Shown piece by piece: positions 1 to 8,085 of a stretch of DNA of 64,000 nucleotides (position 1 is its first letter; every line of letters begins with the position of its first letter). The stretch spans positions 124,001 through 188,000 of the forward strand of contig NZ_AWXC01000008.1 in the NCBI RefSeq assembly GCF_000479005.1, written 5' to 3'. Origin of the DNA: Prevotella sp. BV3P1 (GTDB taxonomy: Bacteria; Bacteroidota; Bacteroidia; Bacteroidales; Bacteroidaceae). The position numbers and the translations under genes were made by a program. The notes beneath the pieces were generated by a model, which saw nothing but the letters and a program-made list of their open reading frames with translations, made no database searches and had not been told where the DNA came from.

Positions 1-433
1 AGAAATTCTTTCCTTGTGATGAGATTTTCATGCGGCTCATCACATAAGCATTGACGAACGAACCACACAAAAAGGCTATGAATGAGGCGAAAGCAATGCG
101 CGGTGCCAGTCCGAAGATGTCGTGGAAGCTCTGTCCAAGCGTCCAGTAGCTGGCTCCGGGAATCAAGTCGCACAGTGCCGCCATCATCACAAAGAAGAAG
201 TTCATGGCAAAACCTGTCCAGATGAGTAAGCGGGCTTTGCGATAACCCCACACCTCACACACGCAGTCGTTGATGATGTACGAGATGGGAAAAACGATGA
301 GTCCGCCGGTCAACGAGATGGGACCTACGGCAATTTGCTTGGTTTCTAACACGTTTGCCGTAATCAGGCAAACACAAAAAAGGATGCTGAAAAGCATGAA
401 TAGCACACTAACGTGCTGAGTTTTTTGTTCCAT
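1..433 (-). CDS. Queuosine precursor transporter, YhhQ/VUT family (3' part cut by window edge)
   Basis: Read on the minus strand from the ATG at 431-433, the frame stays open to the window edge (about 144 residues). It begins MEQKTQHVSVLFMLFSILFC and continues with ITANVLETKQIAVGPIS and SLTGGLIVFPISYIINDCVC, the pattern of the COG1738 family of inner-membrane proteins that take up 7-deazaguanine precursors of queuosine. At least three hydrophobic segments are visible. The C-terminal third lies outside the window. It is transcribed divergently from the thioredoxin gene, with a TAACTTTG -7 box at 575-582. I looked for a preQ1 riboswitch in the leader and saw none. The family is clear; the exact substrate (preQ0, preQ1 or queuine) is not. 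Confidence 0.87.
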   Translation of the reverse strand, partial: MEQKTQHVSVLFMLFSILFCVCLITANVLETKQIAVGPISLTGGLIVFPISYIINDCVCEVWGYRKARLLIWTGFAMNFFFVMMAALCDLIPGASYWTLGQSFHDIFGLAPRIAFASFIAFLCGSFVNAYVMSRMKISSQGKNF

Positions 434-574
434 AATTCTTGTTTTTTAAGAGGTTTATCAAGCACTCTATGATGAATAAAAATGTAATGTCCAAATGTCT
501 TGAGCGCCCTGATTATCCTTCATCAGACCCTCATCTGGTTCATTTGGAAACACTGAATTGTTGTTGAATTTCTG

Positions 575-592
575 CAAAGTTACATAATTTTG
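575..592. promoter_or_regulatory. Divergent -7 promoter boxes
   Basis: CAAAGTTA at 575-582 reads TAACTTTG on the minus strand and faces the queuosine transporter. TAATTTTG at 585-592 on the plus strand faces the thioredoxin gene. Both fit the Bacteroidetes TAnnTTTG -7 consensus and are only 2 bp apart. For the plus promoter, TTGTTG at 561-566 lies at about the right distance for a -33 element. No good -33 box is seen for the minus promoter. Confidence 0.5.
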
Positions 593-661
593 CCGATATC
601 GAGCTGTTTTTAAGGAAAAAACGATTATTTTTGCCTCAAATAAACAATAGTATAGAACACA

Positions 662-1747
662 ATGAAAAAGTACTTATTCACAGCAGCAGTTGCTCTGTTA
701 GCCACTGCCATGCAAGCCCAAAATGCGGAATATGTCATTACCGGTACTGCTCCGGCAAACGCAAAAATGGTTTATTATTACGACAATGGACAGTTCAGGA
801 AAACTGACAGCACAACAGTCAGCAACGGTAAATTTCAGCTTAACGGAACAAAACCGCTGAACACCTTCATCACTGTGGCAACCGATGCAAGCCATAGCAT
901 CACCGTCATTAACGACCGTACGCCCATCACGGTAAACTTGAACAACCAGAGCGTCACTGGATCGGCACAGAATGTTCAGTTCGTTGCCTTGCAAAAGCAA
1001 CAGAGCAAGCAGGATGAGAAAATGATGGACATCTACAAGAAATACCAAGAGATAGCAGCTGACATGACCATCGAAGGACAGACCAAGAAGGCTACGTTTG
1101 AGAAACAGATGGAACAATTGCAGGAACAACAGGTGCAAGACATCTTGAAATTTACCAATACACACAAAACCAGTGTGGCTCCGGCATACTTTTTAGGACA
1201 GATGTTTTATTCGCTGTCGTACAACGACCTGGTGTCCATCCTCGACAACACCTGCGCTTATTACAACCACCCCATGATGGAAGGTCCTAAACGACAGCTC
1301 GTTTCGCTGGGCAAGCGTCGGCCGGGCTTGCAATTTACCGACTTTGCTATGCACGATATACAGGGCAAACCTGCCAAACTGAGCCAATGGGTGGGCAAGG
1401 GCAACTATGTGTTGGTTGACTTTTGGGCAAGCTGGTGTGGCCCGTGCCGACAAGAGATGCCCAACGTGGTGGATGCTTACAAGCGCTATCATGCAGCAAA
1501 GGGATTCGACGTGGTTGGCGTGTCGTTCGACTCAAAGGCTGATGCTTGGAAGAAAGGCATCGCTGACTTGCAACTACCTTGGCACAACATCTCCGACTTG
1601 AAAGGCTGGAAGTGTGCTGCCGCCCAGGTTTATGGTGTCAATTCCATTCCGTCGAACATCCTGGTTGATCCATCTGGACAGATTATTGCGCACGACTTGC
1701 GTGGTTCTAAGCTGGCCGAAAAGTTGAAGGAAATCTTCGGATACTAA
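662..1747 (+). CDS. Periplasmic thioredoxin-like protein, DUF4369 plus TlpA domain
   Basis: A 361-residue protein. A signal peptide (MKKYLFTAAVALLATAMQA) is followed by a DUF4369-type beta domain at about 24-115, a charged helical linker at about 120-165, and a TlpA/AhpC-TSA thioredoxin fold from about 221 to the end. The redox motif WCGPC has its cysteines at 259 and 262. Such proteins are periplasmic thiol-disulfide reductases in Bacteroidetes, often linked to cytochrome maturation or oxidative stress; the partner here is unknown. The gene stands alone: it is divergent from the transporter before it and convergent with the GH130 gene after it. A hairpin at 1769-1788 closes the unit. Confidence 0.9.
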   Translation: MKKYLFTAAVALLATAMQAQNAEYVITGTAPANAKMVYYYDNGQFRKTDSTTVSNGKFQLNGTKPLNTFITVATDASHSITVINDRTPITVNLNNQSVTGSAQNVQFVALQKQQSKQDEKMMDIYKKYQEIAADMTIEGQTKKATFEKQMEQLQEQQVQDILKFTNTHKTSVAPAYFLGQMFYSLSYNDLVSILDNTCAYYNHPMMEGPKRQLVSLGKRRPGLQFTDFAMHDIQGKPAKLSQWVGKGNYVLVDFWASWCGPCRQEMPNVVDAYKRYHAAKGFDVVGVSFDSKADAWKKGIADLQLPWHNISDLKGWKCAAAQVYGVNSIPSNILVDPSGQIIAHDLRGSKLAEKLKEIFGY

Positions 1748-1768
1748 AGTATCAATCTTGCAAGTATA

Positions 1769-1788
1769 GGGCATGATTCGTCGTGCCC
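1769..1788 (+). terminator. UUCG-loop hairpin after thioredoxin gene
   Basis: GGGCATGA and TCGTGCCC pair over eight bases (one G-U) around a TTCG tetraloop, 21 nt after the stop codon. The following tract is only moderately T-rich. Confidence 0.6.
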
Positions 1789-1811
1789 TTCGCTTGTTAG
1801 AGGAAAAAGTG

Positions 1812-1869
1812 AAATGGGAAAGATGAAATGAGAAGGCTATGCGCCTTTCCTATTTCATCTTTCCCATTT
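1812..1869. repeat. Long inverted repeat between convergent genes
   Basis: Arms at 1812-1837 and 1843-1869 are nearly perfect reverse complements of about 26 bp with a 5-base loop. It lies between the convergent thioredoxin and GH130 genes, just 15 bases from the GH130 stop codon, so it may act as a bidirectional terminator. The arms match a purine-rich phrase (gaaatgggaaagatgaaatg) rather than a usual GC-rich stem. Confidence 0.75.
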
Positions 1870-1884
1870 TATCTTTCGTCTTTA

Positions 1885-2883
1885 TTAAATAATGCTGGTG
1901 CGCTTGGTGAATTCAATAATCTCTGGGATATAGCCGAAAGCCAGGCCGGTGACGGTGTCGGCACAGCCATAGTAAACGGCTACGCGACCCGTGGCGGGGT
2001 CGTGTACCTCGGCACAGGGGAAACAAACGTTAGGCACGTCGCCAGTCAGTTCATACTGTGTTTGTGGTGAGATGAGATAAGGACCTGAACGATAGATAGG
2101 CTTCCACGGCTGTTCTAAGTCGAGTAGGGCAGAGCCAAAGCTGTACACATAGCCATTGCACGAGCGCAACACACCATGATAGAACATCAGCCAACCCTCG
2201 GATGTCTCAATGGGTATAGGACCTGCGCCTATCTTCATGCACTGCCATGCACTTACTTCAAAGGCGGCAGGCGACATCACATGGCGATGCTTGCCCCAGT
2301 ATACCAAGTCGGGAGATTCGCTGTAGAAGATGTCTCCGAAAGGAGTGTGTCCCGTATCGCTCGGGCGACTGAGCATGGCAAAGTTGCCATTGATCTTCTT
2401 AGGGAACATCACGCCGTTGCGATTGTAGGGCAGGAACGCATTTTCCAATTGGTGGAAGGTCTTGAAATCAAATGTGTATGCCACGCCAATGGTAGGTCCG
2501 TGATAGCCGTTACACCAAGTGACGTAGTAGCGGTCGTCGATAAAGCACACGCGAGGGTCGTAACCATACACCCATTCACCAATCTCTTTATTGTCGCATT
2601 CAAAACGCAGCGGCTCTTCGTTGATGTTCCATTTCACGCCGTCGTCACTGAAACCAACGTGCAATACCATGCGTCGGTTGGTATCATCACAGCGGAACAC
2701 ACCAGCGTAGCCGTCTTTGAAAGGTACTACGGCACTATTGAAAATACTGTTGGAGGTTGGTAGCAAATTCCTTGGAATAATGGGATTCGCCGAACAACGC
2801 CACATGACTTCTTTACAATCTGCCGCACGGTCTTCCCACGGCATGTTGGGCAAAGGTTGCCCTTGAATGATTAATTTGGACAT
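1885..2883 (-). CDS. GH130 beta-mannoside phosphorylase
   Basis: A 332-residue cytoplasmic protein without a signal peptide, full length for GH130. The family cleaves beta-mannosides such as mannosyl-glucose or beta-1,4-mannobiose with phosphate, releasing mannose 1-phosphate. The five-bladed propeller pattern is visible, including [12 protein letters not shown], where Asp109 is the likely general acid, and [20 protein letters not shown] at about 173-192, a typical phosphate and sugar-binding region. The upstream gene on the same strand is an MFS transporter, an arrangement known from Bacteroides mannan-utilisation loci, so the two probably import and phosphorolyse a manno-oligosaccharide. 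Exact specificity cannot be read from the sequence. The spacer to the transporter is unusually repetitive. Confidence 0.9.
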   Translation of the reverse strand: MSKLIIQGQPLPNMPWEDRAADCKEVMWRCSANPIIPRNLLPTSNSIFNSAVVPFKDGYAGVFRCDDTNRRMVLHVGFSDDGVKWNINEEPLRFECDNKEIGEWVYGYDPRVCFIDDRYYVTWCNGYHGPTIGVAYTFDFKTFHQLENAFLPYNRNGVMFPKKINGNFAMLSRPSDTGHTPFGDIFYSESPDLVYWGKHRHVMSPAAFEVSAWQCMKIGAGPIPIETSEGWLMFYHGVLRSCNGYVYSFGSALLDLEQPWKPIYRSGPYLISPQTQYELTGDVPNVCFPCAEVHDPATGRVAVYYGCADTVTGLAFGYIPEIIEFTKRTSII

Positions 2884-2899
2884 AGAAATGTTATTTCAG

Positions 2900-3030
2900 T
2901 TTACGAGTTTTTAGTTTACAAGTTCACGAGTTGATAGTTTTAGTTGACGAGTCTATAGTTTACGAGTTCACCAGTTGATAGTTTTAGTTGACGAGTCCAT
3001 AGTTTACCAGTTCACCAGTTGATAGTTTGT
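2900..3030. repeat. Imperfect tandem repeats of about 44 bp
   Basis: The phrase gttcaccagttgatagtttt and its follow-on agttgacgagtccatagttt recur two to three times with few changes between 2918 and 3029. Together with the heptamer array at 3039 they fill the spacer between the MFS and GH130 genes. Confidence 0.75.
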
Positions 3031-3038
3031 CTAAACAA

Positions 3039-3087
3039 AAAGTTCAAAGTTCAAAGTTCAAAGTTCAAAGTTCAAAGTTCAATGTTC
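3039..3087. repeat. Heptamer tandem repeat (AAAGTTC)n
   Basis: Six perfect AAAGTTC units run from 3039 to 3080, followed by one variant, AATGTTC. The period is 7 bp without spacers, so this is a simple-sequence array that could change length by replication slippage. Confidence 0.95.
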
Positions 3088-3095
3088 TCGGCTAT

Positions 3096-4394
3096 CTATT
3101 CCCCTCCTTGGGAGGGGTTAGGGGAGGCTCCAAACGGCACAAACCAAGTGATGAGTAAGGCGGGAATGGTGCATAGCAACACAAATACGAAGAAGTGTCG
3201 GTAGCCCAATGCATCACTCACGGCACCACTCATCATGCCAGGTAACATCACGCCAAGGTTCATAATGCCACTGGCAAAGGCATAGTGCGACATCTTATGC
3301 TTGCCTGGCGCAATCTGCTGCATCATGAAGAGCGTCAGTCCCACGAATCCGAATCCGTAGCCAAAGTACTCCAGTCCAATGGCGCTGCCTATGAAGACAA
3401 GATCTTGTGGTTGGTAAATGGCCAACAGGTTATATGCCACAAACGGAACGTTGAACACCAAGGCCAACGAAAACAGACTCTTTTTCAATCCCCGATGTGC
3501 GATATAGTAGCCGCCCAAGATAGAACCAATCACAAAGGCGGCAGCACCCACGGTGCCATAGCACAGGCCAATCTGTTGTTCTGTCATGCCCAAACCTTGC
3601 TCCGAAACCGGTGCTTTGAGGAAGAGCGGCACAATCTTCATCACAAACCCTTCGGCAAACCTATAGAGAATGATGAAGCATATATAATAGATAATGTGTT
3701 TCTTCTGGAAGAACTCTGCAAACACCGCCCACAACTCCGTCCATACTTCACGGGCACTCTTCTTGTGCTGGGCAGCTTTGCCATCGGTAGGAAGGATGAA
3801 AAAATGATAGCATCCCAAAGCCAGCATGGTCACGCCAACGATGAGCATGATGAACATCCACGCCTTGGTCACACCGTAACTCTTGATGAATATTCCCGCC
3901 AGATACACCAATCCACCCGTGGCAAATATCTTCGCAACGTTGTAGAAGGCACCTTGCCAACCTATCCATCTGGCTTGTTCTTCGGTAGACAGTACCGACA
4001 TATACGTTCCATCGGCTGCGATGTCGTGTGTGGCACCGCTCATGGCAATCACGGCCAGGATGCCAATGGTGATGGCAAAGAAGTCGGAGAGGTTCAAGGC
4101 AAATGCCAACAAGGCAAACATCAAGCCACAAAGCAATTGGGTAAGCACCACAAAAAACTTCTTGGTCTTGTAGATTTCAAGGAACGGACTCCAGATAGGC
4201 TTTAATGTCCAAGGCAGCATAATCAATCCTGTCCAAAAGGTGATTTGCGTGTCAGAGATACCCATGCCTTTGTACATCAGCGACGTCACCATGTTGAGCA
4301 CCACAAAGGGCATCCCCATGGCGAAATACAATGTAGGCACCCATGCAATGGGACTCGTCTTTCTCGGGTGCGTGTAGGTTAGTTCTTCTTTCAT
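3096..4394 (-). CDS. MFS transporter, probably for manno-oligosaccharides
   Basis: A 432-residue, very hydrophobic protein with about twelve membrane segments. It has the general shape of AmpG/sugar-symporter MFS proteins (N terminus SPIAWVPTLYFAMGMPFVVL; a cytoplasmic loop near residues 205-220 divides the halves). It is followed on the same strand by the GH130 phosphorylase, so import of the phosphorylase substrate is the likely role; the substrate itself is inferred from this context only. The last ten residues (ASPNPSQGGE) are encoded by a CCCCTCC/GGAGGGG hairpin element and are probably an accretion from intergenic repeat DNA. A DUF308 gene starts 750 bases upstream and ends 39 bases before this start, so all three may form one operon. 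Confidence 0.82.
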   Translation of the reverse strand: MKEELTYTHPRKTSPIAWVPTLYFAMGMPFVVLNMVTSLMYKGMGISDTQITFWTGLIMLPWTLKPIWSPFLEIYKTKKFFVVLTQLLCGLMFALLAFALNLSDFFAITIGILAVIAMSGATHDIAADGTYMSVLSTEEQARWIGWQGAFYNVAKIFATGGLVYLAGIFIKSYGVTKAWMFIMLIVGVTMLALGCYHFFILPTDGKAAQHKKSAREVWTELWAVFAEFFQKKHIIYYICFIILYRFAEGFVMKIVPLFLKAPVSEQGLGMTEQQIGLCYGTVGAAAFVIGSILGGYYIAHRGLKKSLFSLALVFNVPFVAYNLLAIYQPQDLVFIGSAIGLEYFGYGFGFVGLTLFMMQQIAPGKHKMSHYAFASGIMNLGVMLPGMMSGAVSDALGYRHFFVFVLLCTIPALLITWFVPFGASPNPSQGGE

Positions 4395-4433
4395 TTTTTA
4401 ATACAACAATGTGTGCATCGTATAACGGATGCC

Positions 4434-5144
4434 TTATAAGTTTTTTTGTTCAGTATCGGTTGGCAGTGTAGGTTTGTCCATGGAGGCAGCTGTTTCATCA
4501 ACAGATTCAGCAGATTCAACGGGCTCGGCTGTCGTTTCAACGGCATCTGTTGCAGTGGGACTGGTCGGTGCTTGCTTGTATTTTCGGTTCACCGACATCA
4601 CCTTAAAGGCATCGATGCACTCGATGACACCATACAATACGAGCGTCCAGCCAATAACGAAGAGCGGCGCCTGGGCTATCCATTGGGGTTTTATGATGGC
4701 GATGCCACCGATGAAAAGCACCACGCAGGGCAGCAGCCAGAAGATGATGTGCACGCGGATGATGCGGTTGATGGCAGCCAACACCACAAACTGATTGATG
4801 GCTCCCAATATAAGCACGGCGGCGATGATGTACACCAATCCAGTTGTAAAGACGGTAGGCATCAGAGCCAGTACGGCTCCCAGCACCATACTGCCGATGC
4901 CCACGATGGGGAAGGTGGGGCGGAAGCCGGAGATTTGCCGACCATTGGCGTCAAACACCACGGTGTCGTCGCGGTGCTTGCGGTCAATGAGGTAGGTGAT
5001 GCACGATATGAGTCCGGTAATCAAGAATAGCACACCAATGAGGATGGTGAGCCATGTAACGGTATCTTCGCGGTAGCGGATGAGCAGTACGCCTATGATG
5101 ATGGACACTAGCGCACGGATGAATGTGTTTTGTACAGTTTTCAT
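4434..5144 (-). CDS. DUF308 (HdeD-like) membrane protein
   Basis: Starting at MKTVQNTF the product is 236 residues. Six hydrophobic segments come as three pairs (for example ALVSIIIGVLLIRY and TWLTILIGVLFLITGLISCI), the pattern of the DUF308/HdeD family, followed by an acidic Thr/Ala/Glu-rich cytoplasmic tail of about 40 residues. The family is linked to acid or envelope stress in enterobacteria; function here is unknown. A longer frame opens at 5186, but the -7 box on this strand is at 5164-5171, so the ATG at 5142-5144 is the better start. Divergent from the histidine phosphatase gene. Confidence 0.82.
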   Translation of the reverse strand: MKTVQNTFIRALVSIIIGVLLIRYREDTVTWLTILIGVLFLITGLISCITYLIDRKHRDDTVVFDANGRQISGFRPTFPIVGIGSMVLGAVLALMPTVFTTGLVYIIAAVLILGAINQFVVLAAINRIIRVHIIFWLLPCVVLFIGGIAIIKPQWIAQAPLFVIGWTLVLYGVIECIDAFKVMSVNRKYKQAPTSPTATDAVETTAEPVESAESVDETAASMDKPTLPTDTEQKNL

Positions 5145-5163
5145 ACGATTTGTAATATGTTTA

Positions 5164-5182
5164 CAAATGTACGAACTATCTC
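5164..5182 (-). promoter_or_regulatory. Promoter of the DUF308 gene
   Basis: CAAATGTA at 5164-5171 reads TACATTTG on the minus strand. A TTG triplet about 20 bases upstream on that strand fits the -33 position. The box lies 20 bases before the chosen ATG. A TATTTTTG on the plus strand at 5204-5211 may serve the divergent phosphatase gene. Confidence 0.5.
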
Positions 5183-5230
5183 CCACAAATGCAATACTTT
5201 TCGTATTTTTGTATCCTAATATTCCATTCT

Positions 5231-5740
5231 ATGACAACATTGTATTTGGTCAGACATGGTGAAACGGTGGACAATGCCGCCCATCTCATGCAGGGACAGA
5301 CGCAGGGCAGGCTCAATGCGGTTGGCCTCAGGCAGGCCGAAGAACTGCGCGAACGGTTCCGGCAGTTGCATGTCGATGCGTTTGTGTCCAGTGATTTGCG
5401 TCGGGCCATAGAAACATGTGAGGTGATAGCCGCACCGCATGGCATCAAGGTGCAGACAACACCGCTGCTGCGCGAGCGCGACTGGGGTGACTTTACGGGC
5501 AGATACATTCCCGATTTGCAAGACTTGCCCTTTCCCGACAATGTAGAGTCGTTGGAAGAGATGAAGCATCGCGCCCGACAGTTTCTCGAAGAGATGAGCA
5601 GCCGTTACCCCCATCAAACGGTGTTAGCTGTAGGTCATGGCATCATCAACAAGGCGATACAGAGCGTGTTCCATCATCGACCCATGAAGGAAATCGAGAG
5701 AATGGAAAACGCTGAGGTGAGAGTGCTGAACCTTCAATAA
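5231..5740 (+). CDS. Histidine phosphatase family protein (phosphoglycerate-mutase-like)
   Basis: From the ATG at 5231 the product is 169 residues and begins MTTLYLVRHGETVDN, placing the catalytic RHGE at residues 8-11. The second catalytic histidine lies in VLAVGHGIINKA near 136-140. A central ERDWGDFTGR segment supplies the conserved Glu/Asp. The size suits small phosphatases such as alpha-ribazole phosphatase or sugar-phosphate phosphatases; no cobalamin genes are near, so specificity is open. The reading frame extends 14 codons upstream, but those residues do not fit the family, in which the beta strand LYLVRHG is N-terminal. Confidence 0.88.
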   Translation: MTTLYLVRHGETVDNAAHLMQGQTQGRLNAVGLRQAEELRERFRQLHVDAFVSSDLRRAIETCEVIAAPHGIKVQTTPLLRERDWGDFTGRYIPDLQDLPFPDNVESLEEMKHRARQFLEEMSSRYPHQTVLAVGHGIINKAIQSVFHHRPMKEIERMENAEVRVLNLQ

Positions 5741-5783
5741 GTAAGAACCCAGCGAATAATCACGTCTTTGTGGAAGGAATCAA

Positions 5784-6845
5784 TCACCTGCGACCTCCAA
5801 AACTTCTGCCGCCACCTTGTGTTCCCGTCGAATTGCCACCTGATCTTGATGGTGGACTATAGCTTCTTGATGGCGAACTGTAGGAACGACTGGGTGAAGA
5901 ATAGCTTCTTGATGGTGGACTATAACTTCTCGATGGTGAGCTATACGAACGACTTGGTGAAGAGTAGCTCCTTGATGGTGGGCTGTAGCTTCTCGATGGT
6001 GAGCTGTATGACCGGCTTGGTGAAGAGCTTCTGGATGGGGTAGATGGGTCGGGCGTGAACGTACGATTCGGTACGGTCGACCTAACGCCTGTCGATTCGT
6101 CACGGCCAAAGCTGCCTCCACTTCTACTGCCGTTGCCGAACGAACCCGGTTGGGTAACCGTGGTACGCGTGCTGCTCTGTCGGTTGCCAAAGCTGCTGCC
6201 GCTGCGGTTGGGCGCGGAGTTATATCTGCGGTTATCACTCGAGCCATTGCTTCTTGACGGACTGTCGTAGGTTGAGATAATGCGACGGGGGCCGTTGCCG
6301 AACGAGCGACTGCCGTTGTTATAATATCCGCGGTTGAATCCATCGCGCATGCCTATCTCATCATAGCCTCGTCTGGGACCGTAGTCGCGTCCATAGTACC
6401 ACGATCGGTTGCCGTTGCGGTGCCAGCTGTGGCCTCCGCGGTACACGGCGTAGAAGCGTGGTGTACCGAAATAGAAGTAGTCACGGTATGGATAGCGGGC
6501 GTACACACCGAAGTGCCAATAGCCTGCGTTCCAGTAGAGCGGGCGATAGAAATAACTGGCATCGCAGTACATGCGGTACTGCCAATCGAGCAGAATGTAA
6601 CTCAAGTCCAGGTTGCGGCGCTCCCAATAGAGGCCGTACAGGTCATCGTAGTTGTCGATGCTCATCAGGTAGTCGAGGTTAATTTCGTATGCAGCCTCAT
6701 ATTGGTCATCGGTGAGGTTGAGTTCGTATGCCATCTTGTCCGTCAGGAAAAGGGCCTGCTGACGCGCTTGGTTGTAACTCATGGCGTTGGCTGATACCGT
6801 GAGTACAAACAGTGAAACCAGGGAAATAATCAGCTTTTTCATCAT
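5784..6845 (-). CDS. Secreted serine-rich heptad-repeat protein of unknown function
   Basis: A 353-residue protein with a signal peptide (MMKKLIISLVSLFVLTVSANA). Residues 22-90 are helical and acidic with DDQYEAAYEINLDYL. A Tyr/Trp/Arg-rich stretch follows at 85-170, and then a low-complexity Ser/Gly/Asn/Arg tail. Residues 279-334 are eight tandem copies of SYS(S/P)PSR. I recognise no enzymatic family. The basic tail could bind acidic polymers or the cell wall, but this is only inference. The gene is convergent with the phosphatase gene. A -7 box is at 6957-6964. Confidence 0.78.
   Translation of the reverse strand: MMKKLIISLVSLFVLTVSANAMSYNQARQQALFLTDKMAYELNLTDDQYEAAYEINLDYLMSIDNYDDLYGLYWERRNLDLSYILLDWQYRMYCDASYFYRPLYWNAGYWHFGVYARYPYRDYFYFGTPRFYAVYRGGHSWHRNGNRSWYYGRDYGPRRGYDEIGMRDGFNRGYYNNGSRSFGNGPRRIISTYDSPSRSNGSSDNRRYNSAPNRSGSSFGNRQSSTRTTVTQPGSFGNGSRSGGSFGRDESTGVRSTVPNRTFTPDPSTPSRSSSPSRSYSSPSRSYSPPSRSYSSPSRSYSSPSRSYSPPSRSYSSPSRSYSSPSRSYSPPSRSGGNSTGTQGGGRSFGGRR
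5844..6011. repeat. In-frame 21-bp tandem repeat coding SYS(S/P)PSR
   Basis: Eight 21-bp units with a higher-order period of 63 bp (SSP, SPP, SSP pattern) inside the serine-rich gene. Unit length is a multiple of three, so expansion or loss would keep the frame. Confidence 0.9.
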
Positions 6846-6956
6846 GAAATATTTTTAATGTTGTGAATATATACGTCCTTGTGATGTCCGTGTGGATAAC
6901 AGAACATTAACGATGCATTGTTTCCGTCCATCCGTTTCTCATTCTTCATCACATCG

Positions 6957-6964
6957 CAAATGTA
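6957..6964 (-). promoter_or_regulatory. -7 box of the serine-rich gene
   Basis: CAAATGTA reads TACATTTG on the minus strand. A TTTTC lies 19 bases upstream on that strand as a weak -33 element. The resulting leader would be about 105 nt. Confidence 0.45.
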
Positions 6965-7074
6965 ACGATTATCACGCATGGATGAAAAGGTTTTTCCCTA
7001 AACCGTGAGGGGAAAATCCCTATCGCCGCACGAGTCTTTCATTAAAATGAGGTGATTAGTTGGCAAAAACCATT

Positions 7075-7199
7075 ATTTGTGGTGTTTCATCATAAACTTT
7101 TGTGGTATTTCATCATAAACTTTTGTGGTGTTTCATCATAAACTTTTGTGGTGTTTCATCATAAACTTTTGTGGTATTTCATCATAAACTTTTGTGGTA
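7075..7199. repeat. 23-bp tandem repeat array
   Basis: About 5.4 copies of a 23-bp unit containing TTTTGTGGTR followed by TTTCATCATAAAC. Units start at 7075, 7098, 7121, 7144, 7167 and 7190 (partial). The R position varies G, A, G, G, A. There are no spacers, so it is not a CRISPR array. Confidence 0.95.
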
Positions 7200-7353
7200 A
7201 TTCGCTGTGCGTTCTTCCGTGAATATTGTTTGCAGCAACGTTTTTTTGCTTCTTTCGCGCTTTTCGTTGTTAAAAAACGCTGCTTCGCAGTAGGAAATTT
7301 GTTAAATATTTTGTCTGTTTGGTGCCCCTAAAACGGCACTTGAAATAGTGCCA

Positions 7354-7545
7354 TCTGGAAAAAATCAATAGGCAAACAGGGAGCAAGCAGGAGGTTTTTT
7401 GGCCCGAAAACTCGAGTTTTACCTTAAAAATGTCGACTTTTCTCGTCGTAGAAGCATCGTTTTGATGGCCTATTAGCATGGGTTAGGCATGTAAAAGCAT
7501 GTAGATTTCACCTTTATAGCAATGCTTTTGGCTCACAAAAGCTCG
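7354..7545 (-). repeat. Dispersed 180-bp element, copy 1
   Basis: On the minus strand it carries CAAAAGCATTGCTAT (from 7530), ACATGCTTTTACATG, CATGCTAATAGG and, 176 bases from the first motif, GCCTATTGATTTTTTCCAGA. The same motifs at the same spacing recur at 50612-50800 and 58432-58620. Confidence 0.65.
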
Positions 7546-7779
7546 AAAAGCAGGTTCTTGATGCAGATGGTTGCTTGTAATATGTTGGTAGTCAGCGCAA
7601 TTTGAAAAGTAGTTTATTTTGGGCGAATTTGCGACCATTGGTTTCTTTGTTGGCGAATAAGCGAAATATGGAGCACCTTGTTGTCAAGAAAATTCACAAA
7701 TAATATTCCTCATATTTCTCATTTCGCCACGTCCATGCCCCTTTCATTTACAAAGGTTATTTGTCATCAACAACAATCA

Positions 7780-7990
7780 TATCTTTTGTTTCAACAACGA
7801 ATTTAACAAAAGACACGAATTATTTTGTTGGAATCAATGAATTCATTGTATAGTTTAGTTGATTCGTTTCATTCGTTTCATTCGTTGTTAAAAAATAATT
7901 ATTTTCTTTTGTTCCATTCGCAGAACGCTTGCGTTCATTGTCTAGTTTCGTTGATTCGTGTCATTTGTGTCATTCGTTGTTCAACAACAT
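7780..7990. repeat. Palindromic intergenic repeat family, copy A (degraded)
   Basis: Begins near tttgtttcaacaacgaattt and ends near ttcgttgttcaacaacatt, with the palindrome GAACGCTTGCGTTC at 7923-7936. It matches the right half of the copies at 10165-10585 and 13621-13871; the left half is shortened. Confidence 0.6.
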
Positions 7991-8085
7991 TGCCTTTCGA
8001 TGAAAATGCCGTGGGTCCACAACGATGAATATATAATAATCGTTACGATTTCTCGTTATCGTTAAAAAGCACGATTCTATAAAGC

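Larger units (their letters stand above)
6846..8085. other. 1.24-kb intergenic region, repeat-rich
   Basis: No credible gene is seen. The stretch holds a -7 box (6957), a 23-bp tandem array (7075-7199), one minus-strand copy of the dispersed 180-bp element (7354-7545) and one copy of the GAACGCnnGCGTTC palindrome family (about 7780-7990). Short open frames at 7270-7479 and 7825-8028 run through these repeats and look non-coding. Confidence 0.7.

Noticed and set aside
434..570. preQ1 riboswitch before the queuosine precursor transporter
   Set aside because: I looked for the stem plus A-rich tail ending in a ribosome site and saw no convincing match.
3285..4205. 306-codon plus-strand open frame over the MFS gene
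   Set aside because: Antisense shadow: histidine- and glutamine-rich translation typical of the complement of membrane-protein codons.
7075..7199. Possible CRISPR array
   Set aside because: Repeats are directly adjacent with a 23-bp period, there are no spacers, and no cas genes are nearby.
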